A stretch of 64,000 nt of DNA, from NCBI GenBank assembly GCA_027186245.1, contig CP114481.1:34007501-34071500 (forward strand), written 5' to 3'. Each line of letters opens with the position of its first letter. Within the stretch, counting starts at the first letter, position 1. This DNA is from Coriaria nepalensis. Taxonomy: Eukaryota > Streptophyta > Magnoliopsida > Cucurbitales > Coriariaceae. The notes under the pieces are model-generated. The model ran no database searches. It saw only the letters and a list, made by a program, of their open reading frames with translations, and had not been told where the DNA came from. Positions 50,748 through 63,075 of the stretch are shown here, one piece after another. Made by a program: the position numbers and the translations under genes.

Positions 50748-52940
50748 GTGTGCATTCGTTTAACCTTAAAATCATTTCAATGAGTCATTTCAAGTCAATA
50801 ACTTATTTCAAAGCAAGTCGAACGAATTCTATTTTTTCACTACAAACAGAAGTTTTTTGCATAACTTGCAAATGATTTATGCAAGGAAAGTGTGCATTCG
50901 TTTAACTTAAAATCATTTCAATGAGTCATTTCAAGTCAATGACTTATTTCAAAGCAAGTTGAACGAATTCTATTTTTAAACTACAAACACAAGTTTTGTG
51001 CATAACTTGCAAATGATCAATGCAAGGAAAGTGTGCATTCGTTTAACTTAAAATCATTTCAATGAGTCATTTCAAGTCAATAAGTTATTTCTAACCAAGT
51101 CGAACGAATTCAATTTTCGCACTACAAACACAAGTTTTGTGCATAACTTGCAAATGATCAATGCAAGAAAAGTGTGCATTCGTTTAACCTTAAAATCATT
51201 TCAATGAGTCATTTCAAGTCAGTAAGTTATTTCTAACCAAGTCGAACGATTTCAATTTTTGCACTACAAACACAAGTTTTGTGCATAACTTGCAAGTGAT
51301 CAATGCAAGGAAAGTGTGCATTCGTTTAACCTTAAAATCATTTCAATGAGTCATTTCAAGTCAATGACTTATTTCGAAGCAAGTCGAACGAATTCAATTT
51401 TTGCACCACAAACACAAGTTTTGTGGATAACTTGCAAATGATCAATGCAAGGAAAGTGTGCATTCGTTTAATCTTAAAATCATTTCAAAGAGTCATTTCA
51501 AGTCAATAAGTTTTTTCTAACCAAGTCGAACGAATTCAATTTTTGCACTACAAACACAAGTTTTGTGCATAACTTCCAAATGATCATTGCAAGGAAAGTG
51601 TGCATTCGTTTAACCTTAAAATCATTTCAATGAGTCATTTCAAGTCAATAACTTATTTCAAAGCAGGTCGAACGAATTTTATTTTTGCACTACAAACAGA
51701 AGTTTTGTGCATAACTTGCAAATGATCAATGCAAGGAAAGTGTGCATTCGTTTAACCTTAAAATCATTTCAATGAGTCATTTCAAGTCAATAACTTATTT
51801 CAAAGCAAGTCGAACGAATTCTATTTTTGCACTACAAACACAAGTTTTGTGCATAACTTGCAAATGATCATTGCAAGGAAAGTGTGCATTCGTTTAACCT
51901 TAAAATCATTTCAGTGAGTCATTTCAAGTCAATAACTTATTTCAAAGCAAGTCGAACGAATTCTATTTTTGCACTACAAACACAAGTTTTGTGGATAACT
52001 TGCAAATGATCAATGCAAGGAAAGTGTGCATTCGTTTAACCTTAAAATCATTTCAATGAGTCATTTCAAGTCAATAAGTTTTTTCTAACCAAGTCGAACG
52101 AATTCAATTTTTGCACTACAAACACAAGTTTTGTGCATAACTTCCAAATGATCATTGCAAGGAAAGTGTGCATTCGTTTAACCTTAAAATCATTTCAATG
52201 AGTCATTTCAAGTCAATAACTTATTTCAAAGCAGGTCGAACGAATTTTATTTTTGCACTACAAACAGAAGTTTTGTGCATAACTTGCAAATGATCAATGC
52301 AAGGAAAGTGTGCATTCGTTTAACCTTAAAATCATTTCAATGAGTCATTTCAAGTCAATAACTTATTTCAAAGCAAGTCGAACGAATTCAATTTTTGCAG
52401 TACAAACAGAAGTTTTGTGCATAACTTGCAAATGATCAATGCAAGGAAAGTGTGCATTCGTTTAACCTTAAAATCATTTCAATGAGTCATTTCAAGTCAA
52501 TAACTTATTTCAAAGCAAGTCGAACGAATTCTATTTTTTCACTACAAATAGAAGTTTTTTGCATAACTTGCAAATGATTTATGCAAGGAAAGTGTGCATT
52601 CGTTTAACTTAAAATCATTTCAATGAGTCATTTCAAGTCAATGACTTATTTCAAAGCAAGTTGAACGAATTCTATTTTTAAACTACAAACACAAGTTTTG
52701 TGCATAACTTGCAAATGATCAATGCAAGGAAAGTGTGCATTCGTTTAACTTAAAATCATTTCAATGAGTCATTTCAAGTCAATAAGTTATTTCTAACCAA
52801 GTCGAACGAATTCAATTTTTGCACTACAAACACAAGTTTTGTGCATAACTTGCAAATGATCAATGCAAGAAAAGTGTGCATTCGTTTAACCTTAAAATCA
52901 TTTCAATGAGTCATTTCAAGTCAGTAAGTTATTTCTAACC
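50037..52940. repeat. 12-monomer repeat (1702-bp offset)
   Basis: About 50060-51240 matches 51760-52940 at a 1702-bp offset. Marks: GCAAGAAAAG near 51167/52869 and AGTAAGTTATTTC 51221/52923. After 52940 the second copy switches to AGGTCGAACG inside a monomer, whereas the first continues with ACGATTTC (51246). ACGATTTC recurs at 63292, and 50.44-51.82 kb matches 62.49-63.87 kb at an offset of 12046 bp. Confidence 0.88.
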
Positions 52941-54857
52941 AGGTCGAACGAATTCAATTTTTGCACTACAAACACAAGTTTTGTGCATAACTTCCAAATG
53001 ATCATTGCAAGGAAAGTGTGCATTCGTTTAACCTTAAAATCATTTCAATGAGTCATTTCAAGTCAATAACTTATTTCAAAGCAGGTCGAACGAATTTTAT
53101 TTTTGCACTACAAACAGAAGTTTTGTGCATAACTTGCAAATGATCAATGCAAGGAAAGTGTGCATTCGTTTAACCTGAAAATCATTTCAATGAGTCATTT
53201 CAAGTCAATAACTTATTTCAAAGCAAGTCGAACGAATTCAATTTTTGCAGTACAAACAGAAGTTTTGTGCATAACTTGCAAATGATCAATGCAAGGAAAG
53301 TGTGCATTCGTTTAACCTTAAAATCATTTCAATGAGTCATTTCAAGTCAATAACTTATTTCAAAGCAAGTCGAACGAATTCTATTTTTGCACTACAAACA
53401 CAAGTTTTGTGCATAACTTGCAAATGATCATTGCAAGGAAAGTGTGCATTGGTTTAACCTTAAAATCATTTCAGTGAGTCATTTCAAGTCAATAACTTAT
53501 TTCAAAGCAAGTCGAACGAATTCTATTTTTGCACTACAAACACAAGTTTTGTGCATAACTTGCAAATGATCAATGCAAGGAAAGTGTGCATTCGTTTAAC
53601 TTAAAATCATTTCAATGAGTCATTTCAAGTCAATGACTTATTTCAAAGCAAGCTGAACAAATTCTATTTTTAAACTACAAACACAAGTTTTGTGCATAAC
53701 TTGCAAATGATCAATGCAAGGAAAGTGTGCATTCGTTTAACTTAAAATCATTTCAATGAGTCATTTCAAGTCAATAAGTTATTTCTAACCAAGTCGAACG
53801 AATTCAATTTTTGCACTACAAACACAAGTTTTGTGCATAACTTGCAAATGATCAATGCAAGAAAAGTGTGCATTTGTTTAACCTTAAAATCATTTCAATG
53901 AGTCATTTCAAGTCAATAAGTTATTTCTAACCAAGTCGAACGAATTCAATTTTTGCACTACAAACACAAGTTTTGTGCATAACTTGCAAGTGATCAATGC
54001 AAGGAAAGTGTGCATTCGTTTAACCTTAAAATCATTTCAATGAGTCATTTCAAGTCAATGACTTATTTCAAAGCAAGTCGAACGAATTCAATTTTTGCAC
54101 CACAAACACAAGTTTTGTGCATAACTTGCAAATGATCAATGCAAGGAAAGTGTGCATTCGTTTAACCTTTAAATCATTTCAATGAGTCATTTCAAGTCAA
54201 TAACTTATTTCAAAGCAAGTCGAACGAATTCAATTTTTGCACTACAAACACAAGTTTTTTGCATAACTTCCAAATGATCATTGCAAGGAAAGTGTGCATT
54301 CGTTTAACCTTAAAATCATTTCAATGAGTCATTTCAAGTCAATAACTTATTTCAAAGCAAGTCGAACGAATTCTATTTTTTCACTACAAACAGAAGTTTT
54401 TTGCATAACTTGCAAATGATCAATGCAAGGAAAGTGTGCATTCGTTTAACCTTTAAATCATTTCAATGACTCATTTCAAGTCAATAACTTATTTCAAAGC
54501 AAGTCGAACAAATTCTATTTTTGCAGTACAAACAGAAGTTTTTTGCATAACTTGCAAATGATCAATGCAAGGAAAGTGTGCATTCGTTTAACTTAAAATC
54601 ATTTCAATGAGTCATTTCAAGTCAATGACTTATTTCAAAGTAAGTTGAACAAATTCTATTTTTTCACTACAAACAGAAGTTTTGTGCATAACTTGCAAAT
54701 GATCAATGCAAGGAAAGTGTGCATACGTTTAACCTTAAAATCATTTCAATGAGTCATTTCAAGTCAATAACTTATTTCAAAGCAAGTCGAACGAATTCTA
54801 TTTTTGCACTACAAACACAAGTTTTGTGCATAACTTGCAAATGATCATTGCAAGGAA
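52941..54857. repeat. Mixed monomers including the partner of 32340-33300
   Basis: The AAAGCAGGTCG/GAATTTTA and GCAGTAC monomers are followed from about 53450 to 54410 by the seven-monomer order found 21110 bp upstream. Then come GACTC/GCAGTAC, AAGTTG/TTTTTTCAC and GCACTAC/CATT monomers. Private changes: GCATTGGTTTAAC near 53447, GCATTTGTTT near 53871 and GCATACG near 54721. Confidence 0.83.
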
Positions 54858-56275
54858 AGTGTGCATTCGTTTAACCTTTAAATCATTTCAATGACTCATT
54901 TCAAGTCAATAACTTATTTCAAAGCAAGTCGAACGAATTCTATTTTTGCAGTACAAACAGAAATTTTTTGCATAACTTGCAAATGATCAATGCAAGGAAA
55001 GTGTGCATTCGTTTAACTTAAAATCATTTCAACGAGTCATTTCAAGTCAATGACTTATTTCAAAGTAAGTTGAACAAATTCTATTTTTTCACTACAAACA
55101 CAAGTTTTGTGCATAACTTGCAAGTGATCAATGAAAGGAAAGTGTGCATTCGTTTAACCTTAAAATCATTTCAATGAGTCATTTCAAGTCAATAACTTAT
55201 TTCAAAGCAAGTCGAACGAATTCTATTTTTGCACTACAAACACAAGTTTTGTGCATAACTTGCAAATGATCATTGCAAGGAAAGTGTGCATTCGTTTAAC
55301 CTTAAAATCATTTCAGTGAGTCATTTCAAGTCAATAACTTATTTCAAAGCAAGTCGAACGAATTCTATTTTTGCACTACAAACACAAGTTTTGTGGATAA
55401 CTTGCAAATGATCAATGCAAGGAAAGTGTGCATTCGTTTAACCTTAAAATCATTTCAATGAGTCATTTCAAGTCAATAAGTTTTTTCTAACCAAGTCGAA
55501 CGAATTCAATTTTTGCACTACAAACACAAGTTTTGTGCATAACTTGCAAATGATCATTGCAAGGAAAGTGTGCATTCGTTTAACCTTTAAATCATTTCAA
55601 TGACTCATTTCAAGTCAATAACTTATTTCAAAGCAAGTCGAACGAATTCTATTTTTGCAGTACAAACAGAAATTTTTTGCATAACTTGCAAATGATCAAT
55701 GCAAGGAAAGTGTGCATTCGTTTAACTTAAAATCATTTCAACGAGTCATTTCAAGTCAATGACTTATTTCAAAGTAAGTTGAACAAATTCTATTTTTTCA
55801 CTACAAACACAAGTTTTGTGCATAACTTGCAAGTGATCAATGAAAGGAAAGTGTGCATTCGTTTAACCTTAAAATCATTTCAATGAGTCATTTCAAGTCA
55901 ATAACTTATTTCAAAGCAAGTCGAACGAATTCTATTTTTGCACTACAAACACAAGTTTTGTGCATAACTTGCAAATGATCATTGCAAGGAAAGTGTGCAT
56001 TCGTTTAACCTTAAAATCATTTCAGTGAGTCATTTCAAGTCAATAACTTATTTCAAAGCAAGTCGAACGAATTCTATTTTTGCACTACAAACACAAGTTT
56101 TGTGGATAACTTGCAAATGATCAATGCAAGGAAAGTGTGCATTCGTTTAACCTTAAAATCATTTCAATGAGTCATTTCAAGTCAATAAGTTTTTTCTAAC
56201 CAAGTCGAACGAATTCAATTTTTGCACTACAAACACAAGTTTTGTGCATAACTTCCAAATGATCATTGCAAGGAA
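54858..56275. repeat. Five-monomer tandem repeat (709 bp), two units
   Basis: Units are 54858-55566 and 55567-56275. Order: h (GACTC, GCAGTAC, CAGAAATTTTTT at 54959/55668); i with TTGCAAGTG and ATGAAAGG (55131/55840); g; CAGTGAG with GTGGATAAC; TAAGTTTTTTCTAACC. At the end of unit 1 the last monomer has TTGCAAATG where its usual class, and unit 2, have TTCCAAATG, which locates the duplication joint within that monomer. Confidence 0.92.
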
Positions 56276-56417
56276 AGTGTGCATTCGTTTAACCTTAAAA
56301 TCATTTCAATGAGTCATTTCAAGTCAATAACTTATTTCAAAGCAGGTCGAACGAATTTTATTTTTGCACTACAAACAGAAGTTTTGTGCATAACTTGCAA
56401 ATGATCAATGCAAGGAA
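56276..56417. repeat. Single linker monomer of the AAAGCAGGTCG class
   Basis: This monomer has AAAGCAGGTCG, GAATTTTATTTTTGCACTAC and ACAGAAG. It follows the TAAGTTTTTTCTAACC/TTCC monomer as in every other copy of that pair, and leads into the large HOR. Confidence 0.85.
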
Positions 56418-59400
56418 AGTGTGCATTCGTTTAACCTTAAAATCATTTCAATGAGTCATTTCAAGACAATAACTTATTTCAAAGCAAGTCAAACGAATTC
56501 AATTTTTGCAGTACAAACAGAAGTTTTGTGCATAACTTGCAAATGATCAATGCAAGGAAAGTGTGCATTCGTTTAACTTAAAATCATTTCAATGAGTCAT
56601 TTCAAATCAATAATTTATTTCAAAGCAAGTCGAACGGATTCAATTTTTGCACAACAAACACAAGTTTTATGCATAACTTGCAAATGATCAATGCAAGGAA
56701 AGTGTGCACTCGTTTTACCTTAAAATCATTTCAATGAGTCATTTCAAGTCAATAACTTATTTCAAAGCAAGTCGAACGAATTCTATTTTTGCACTACAAA
56801 CAGAAGTTTTTTGCATAACTTGCAAATTATCAATGCAAGGAAAGTGTGCATTCGTTTAACCTTAAAATCATTTCAATGAGTCATTTCAAGTCAATAACTT
56901 ATTTCAAAGCAAGTCGAACGAATTCTATTTTTTCACTACAAACAGAAGTTTTTTGCATAACTTGCAACTGATTTATGCAAGGAAAGTGTGCATTCGTTTA
57001 ACTTAAAATCATTTCAATGAGTCATTTCATGTCAATGACTTATATCAAAGCAAGTTGAACGAATTCTATTTTTAAACTACAAACACAAGTTTTGTGCATA
57101 ACTTGCAAATGATCAATGCAAGGAAAATGTGCATTCGTTTAACTTAAAATCATTTCAACGAGTCATTTCAAGTCAATAAGTTATTTCTAACCAAGTCGAA
57201 CGAATTCAATTTTTGCACTACAAACACAAGTTTGTGCATAACTTGCAAATGATCATTGGAAGGAAAGTGTGCATTCGTTTAACCTTAAAATTATTTCAAT
57301 GAGTCATTTCAAGTCAATAACTTATTTCAAAGCAAGTCGAACGAATTCTATTTTTGCACTACAAACACAAGTTTTTTGCATAACTTGCAAATTATCAATG
57401 CAAGGAAAGTGTGCATTCGTTTAACTTTAAAATCATTTCAATGAGTCATTTCAAGTCAATGACTTATTTCAAAGCAAGTCGAACGAATTCAATTTTTTGC
57501 AGTACAAACAGAAGTTTTGTGCATAACTTGCAAATGATCAATGAAAGGAAAGTGTGCATTCGTTTAACTTAAAATCATTTCAATGAGTCATTTCAAATGA
57601 ATAACTTATTTCAAAGCAAGTCGAACGAATTCTATTTTTGCACTACAAACACAAGTTTTGTGGATAACTTGCAAATGATCAATGCAAGGAAAGTGTGCAT
57701 TCGTTTAACCTTAAAATCATTTCAATGAGTCATTTCAAGTCAATAAGTTTTTTCTAACCAAGTCGAACGAATTCAATTTTTGCACTACAAACACAAGTTT
57801 TGTGCATAACTTCCAAATGATCATTGCAAGGAAAGTGTGCATTCGTTTAACCTTAAAATCATTTCAATGAGTCATTTCAAGTCAACAACTTATTTCAAAG
57901 CAGGTCGAACGAATTTTATTTTTGCACTACAAACAGAAGTTTTGTGCATAACTTGCAAATGATCAATGCAAGGAAAGTGTGCATTCGTTTAACCTTAAAA
58001 TCATTTCAATGAGTCATTTCAAGTCAATAACTTATTTCAAAGCAAGTCGAACGAATTCAATTTTTGCAGTACAAACAGAAGTTTTGTGCACAACTTGCAA
58101 ATGATCAATGCAAGGAAAGTGTGCATTCGTTTAACCTTAAAATCATTTCAATGAGTCATTTCAAGTCAATAACTTATTTCAAAGCAAGTCGAACGAATTC
58201 TATTTTTTCACTACAAACAGAAGTTTTTTGCATAACTTGCAAATGATTTATGCAAGGAAAGTGTGCATTCGTTTAACTTAAAATCATTTCAATGAGTCAT
58301 TTCAAGTCAATGACTTATTTCAAAGCAAGTTGAACGAATTCTATTTTTAAACTACAAACACAAGTTTTGTGCATAACTTGCAAATGATCAATGCAAGGAA
58401 AGTGTGCATTCGTTTAACTTAAAATCATTTCAATGAGTCATTTCAAGTCAATAACTTATTTCAAAGCAAGTCGAACGAATTCTATTTTTGCACTACAAAC
58501 ACAAGTTTTTTGCATAACTTGCAAATTATCAATGCAAGGAAAGTGTGCATTCGTTTAACTTTAAAATCATTTCAATGAGTCATTTCAAGTCAATAACTTA
58601 TTTCAAAGCAAGTCGAACGAATTCAATTTTTGCAGTACAAACAGAAGTTTTGTGCATAACTTGCAAATGATCAATGCAAGGAAAGTGTGCATTCGTTTAA
58701 CCTTAAAATCATTTCAATGAGTCATTTCAAGTCAATAAGTTATTTCTAACCAAGTCGAACGAATTCAATTTTTGCACTACAAACACAAGTTTTGTGCATA
58801 ACTTGCAAATGATTAATGCAAGAAAAGTGTGCATTCGTTTAACCTTAATATCATTTCAATGAGTCATTTCAAGTCAATAAGTTATTTCTAACCAAGTCGA
58901 ACGAATTCAATTTTTGCAGTACAAACAGAAGTTTTGTGCATAACTTGCAAATGATCAATGCAAGGAAAGTGTGCATTCGTTTAACCTTAAAATCATTTCA
59001 ATGAGTCATTTCAAGTCAATAACTTATTTCAAAGCAGGTCGAACGAATTTTATTTTTGCACTACAAACAGAAGTTTTGTGCATAACTTGCAAATGATCAA
59101 TGCAAGGAAAGTGTGCATTCGTTTAACCTTAAAATCATTTCAATGAGTCATTTCAAGTCAATAACTTATTTCAAAGCAAGTCGAACGAATTCAATTTTTG
59201 CAGTACAAACAGAAGTTTTGTGCATAACTTGCAAATGATCAATGCAAGGAAAGTGTGCATTCGTTTAACCTTAAAATCATTTCAATGAGTCATTTCAAGT
59301 CAATAACTTATTTCAAAGCAAGTCGAACGAATTCTATTTTTTCACTACAAACAGAAGTTTTTTGCATAACTTGCAAATGATTTATGCAAGGAAAGTGTGC

Positions 59401-59534
59401 ATTCGTTTAACTTAAAATCATTTCAATGAGTCATTTCAAGTCAATGACTTATTTCAAAGCAAGTTGAACGAATTCTATTTTTAAACTACAAACAGAAGTT
59501 TTGTGCATAACTTGCAAATGATCAATGCAAGGAA
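56418..59534. repeat. Large HOR, unit A, about 22 monomers (3117 bp)
   Basis: The unit starts at the AAGACAATAAC monomer. Marks shared with unit B: ACGGATTC 56634/59751, CGTTTTACC near 56712/59828, TATATCAAAG 57041/60158, the 1-bp deletion ACAAGTTTGTGC near 57227, the extra T in CAATTTTTTGCAG near 57490, ATGAAAGG 57541/60940, TTGTGCACAACTTG near 58084, GATTAATGCAAG 58811/62352 and TTAATATCATT near 58846. Sharing of such rare changes shows that A and B are copies of one unit. Confidence 0.93.
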
Positions 59535-62500
59535 AGTGTGCATTCGTTTAACCTTAAAATCATTTCAATGAGTCATTTCAAGACAATAACTTATTTCAAA
59601 GCAAGTCAAACGAATTCAATTTTTGCAGTACAAACAGAAGTTTTGTGCATAACTTGCAAATGATCAATGCAAGGAAAGTGTGCATTCGTTTAACTTAAAA
59701 TCATTTCAATGAGTCATTTCAAATCAATAATTTATTTCAAAGCAAGTCGAACGGATTCAATTTTTGCACAACAAACACAAGTTTTATGCATAACTTGCAA
59801 ATGATCAATGCAAGGAAAGTGTGCACTCGTTTTACCTTAAAATCATTTCAATGAGTCATTTCAAGTCAATAACTTATTTCAAAGCAAGTCGAACGAATTC
59901 TATTTTTGCACTACAAACAGAAGTTTTTTGCATAACTTGCAAATTATCAATGCAAGGAAAGTGTGCATTCGTTTAACCTTAAAATCATTTCAATGAGTCA
60001 TTTCAAGTCAATAACTTATTTCAAAGCAAGTCGAACGAATTCTATTTTTTCACTACAAACAGAAGTTTTTTGCATAACTTGCAACTGATTTATGCAAGGA
60101 AAGTGTGCATTCGTTTAACTTAAAATCATTTCAATGAGTCATTTCATGTCAATGACTTATATCAAAGCAAGTTGAACGAATTCTATTTTTAAACTACAAA
60201 CACAAGTTCTGTGCATAACTTGCAAATGATCAATGCAAGGAAAGTGTGCATTCGTTTAACTTAAAATCATTTCAATGAGTCATTTCAAGTCGATAAGTTA
60301 TTTCTAACTAAGTCGAACGAATTCAATTTTTGCACTACAAACACAAATTTTGTGCATAACTTGCAAATGATCATTGGAAGGAACGTGTGCATTCGTTTAA
60401 CTTAAAATCATTTCAATGAGTCATTTCAAGTCAATGACTTATTTCAAAGCAAGTTGAACGAATTCTATTTTTAAACTACAAACACAAGTTTTGTGCATAA
60501 CTTGCAAATGATCAATGCAAGGAAAATGTGCATTCGTTTAACTTAAAATCATTTCAACGAGTCATTTCAAGTCAATAAGTTATTTCTAACCAAGTCGAAC
60601 GAATTCAATTTTTGCACTACAAACACAAGTTTGTGCATAACTTGCAAATGATCATTGGAAGGAAAGTGTGCATTCGTTTAACCTTAAAATTATTTCAATG
60701 AGTCATTTCAAGTCAATAACTTATTTCAAAGCAAGTCGAACGAATTCTATTTTTGCACTACAAACACAAGTTTTTTGCATAACTTGCAAATTATCAATGC
60801 AAGGAAAGTGTGCATTCGTTTAACTTTAAAATCATTTCAATGAGTCATTTCAAGTCAATGACTTATTTCAAAGCAAGTCGAACGAATTCAATTTTTTGCA
60901 GTACAAACAGAAGTTTTGTGCATAACTTGCAAATGATCAATGAAAGGAAAGTGTGCATTCGTTTAACTTAAAATCATTTCAATGAGTCATTTCAAATGAA
61001 TAACTTATTTCAAAGCAAGTCGAACGAATTCTATTTTTGCACTACAAACACAAGTTTTGTGGATAACTTGCAAATGATCAATGCAAGGAAAGTGTGCATT
61101 CGTTTAACCTTAAAATCATTTCAATGAGTCATTTCAAGTCAATAAGTTTTTTCTAACCAAGTCGAACGAATTCAATTTTTGCACTACAAACACAAGTTTT
61201 GTGCATAACTTCCAAATGATCATTGCAAGGAAAGTGTGCATTCGTTTAACCTTAAAATCATTTCAATGAGTCATTTCAAGTCAATAACTTATTTCAAAGC
61301 AGGTCGAACGAATTTTATTTTTGCACTACAAACAGAAGTTTTGTGCATAACTTGCAAATGATCAATGCAAGGAAAGTGTGCATTCGTTTAACCTTAAAAT
61401 CATTTCAATGAGTCATTTCAAGTCAATAACTTATTTCAAAGCAAGTCGTACGAATTCAATTTTTGCAGTACAAACAGAAGTTTTGTGCACAACTTGCAAA
61501 TGATCAATGCAAGGAAAGTGTGCATTCGTTTAACCTTAAAATCATTTCAATGAGTCATTTCAAGTCAATAACTTATTTCATAGCAAGTCGAACGAATTCA
61601 ATTTTTGCAGTACAAACAGAAGTTTTGTGCACAACTTGCAAATGATCAATGCAAGGAAAGTGTGCATTCGTTTAACCTTAAAATCATTTCAATGAGTCAT
61701 TTCAAGTCAATGACTTATTTCAAAGCAAGTCGAACGAATTCTATTTTTTCACTACAAACAGAAGTTTTTTGCATAACTTGCAAATGATTTATGCAAGGAA
61801 AGTGTGCATTCGTTTAACTTAAAATCATTTCAATGAGTCATTTCAAGTCAATGACTTATTTCAAAGCAAGTTGAACGAATTCTATTTTTAAACTACAAAC
61901 ACAAGTTTTGTGCATAACTTGCAAATGATCAATGCAAGGAAAGTGTGCATTCGTTTAACTTAAAATCATTTCAATGAGTCATTTCAAGTCAATAACTTAT
62001 TTCAAAGCAAGTCGAACGAATTCTATTTTTGCACTACAAACACAAGTTTTTTGCATAACTTGCAAATTATCAATGCAAGGAAAGTGTGCATTCGTTTAAC
62101 TTTAAAATCATTTCAATGAGTCATTTCAAGTCAATAACTTATTTCAAAGCAAGTCGAACGAATTCAATTTTTGCAGTACAAACAGAAGTTTTGTGCATAA
62201 CTTGCAAATGATCAATGCAAGGAAAGTGTGCATTCGTTTAACCTTAAAATCATTTCAATGAGTCATTTCAAGTCAATAAGTTATTTCTAACCAAGTCGAA
62301 CGAATTCAATTTTTGCACTACAAACACAAGTTTTGTGCATAACTTGCAAATGATTAATGCAAGAAAAGTGTGCATTCGTTTAACCTTAATATCATTTCAA
62401 TGAGTCATTTCAAGTCAATAAGTTATTTCTAACCAAGTCGAACGAATTCAATTTTTGCAGTACAAACAGAAGTTTTGTGCATAACTTGCAAATGATCAAT

Positions 62501-63075
62501 GCAAGGAAAGTGTGCATTCGTTTAACCTTAAAATCATTTCAATGAGTCATTTCAAGTCAATAACTTATTTCAAAGCAGGTCGAACGAATTTTATTTTTGC
62601 ACTACAAACAGAAGTTTTGTGCATAACTTGCAAATGATCAATGCAAGGAAAGTGTGCATTCGTTTAACCTTAAAATCATTTCAATGAGTCATTTCAAGTC
62701 AATAACTTATTTCAAAGCAAGTCGAACGAATTCAATTTTTGCAGTACAAACAGAAGTTTTGTGCATAACTTGCAAATGATCAATGCAAGGAAAGTGTGCA
62801 TTCGTTTAACCTTAAAATCATTTCAATGAGTCATTTCAAGTCAATAACTTATTTCAAAGCAAGTCGAACGAATTCTATTTTTTCACTACAAACAGAAGTT
62901 TTTTGCATAACTTGCAAATGATTTATGCAAGGAAAGTGTGCATTCGTTTAACTTAAAATCATTTCAATGAGTCATTTCAAGTCAATGACTTATTTCAAAG
63001 CAAGTTGAACGAATTTTATTTTTAAACTACAAACACAAGTTTTGTGCATAACTTGCAAATGATCAATGCAAGGAA
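59535..63075. repeat. Large HOR, unit B, about 25 monomers (3541 bp)
   Basis: It matches unit A at three successive offsets: 3117 bp up to about 60.2 kb, 3399 bp from about 60.5 kb, and 3541 bp from about 61.6 kb. The first step of 282 bp is an extra dimer (within 60102-60524) of the same type as at 47915. The second, 142 bp, is one extra monomer carrying the TTGTGCACAACTTG mutation (copies near 61484 and 61626). Unit B is therefore unit A plus two and plus one monomers. Confidence 0.94.

Noticed and set aside
58064..58246. Open frames of 60 codons here and at 61463-61645 and 61605-61787
   Set aside because: They begin inside GCAGTAC-class monomers and are opened by the TTGTGCACAAC change that replaces the usual TTGTGCATAAC with its TAA. 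They are copies of one satellite segment; no ribosome-binding context, splice or domain signal was seen.
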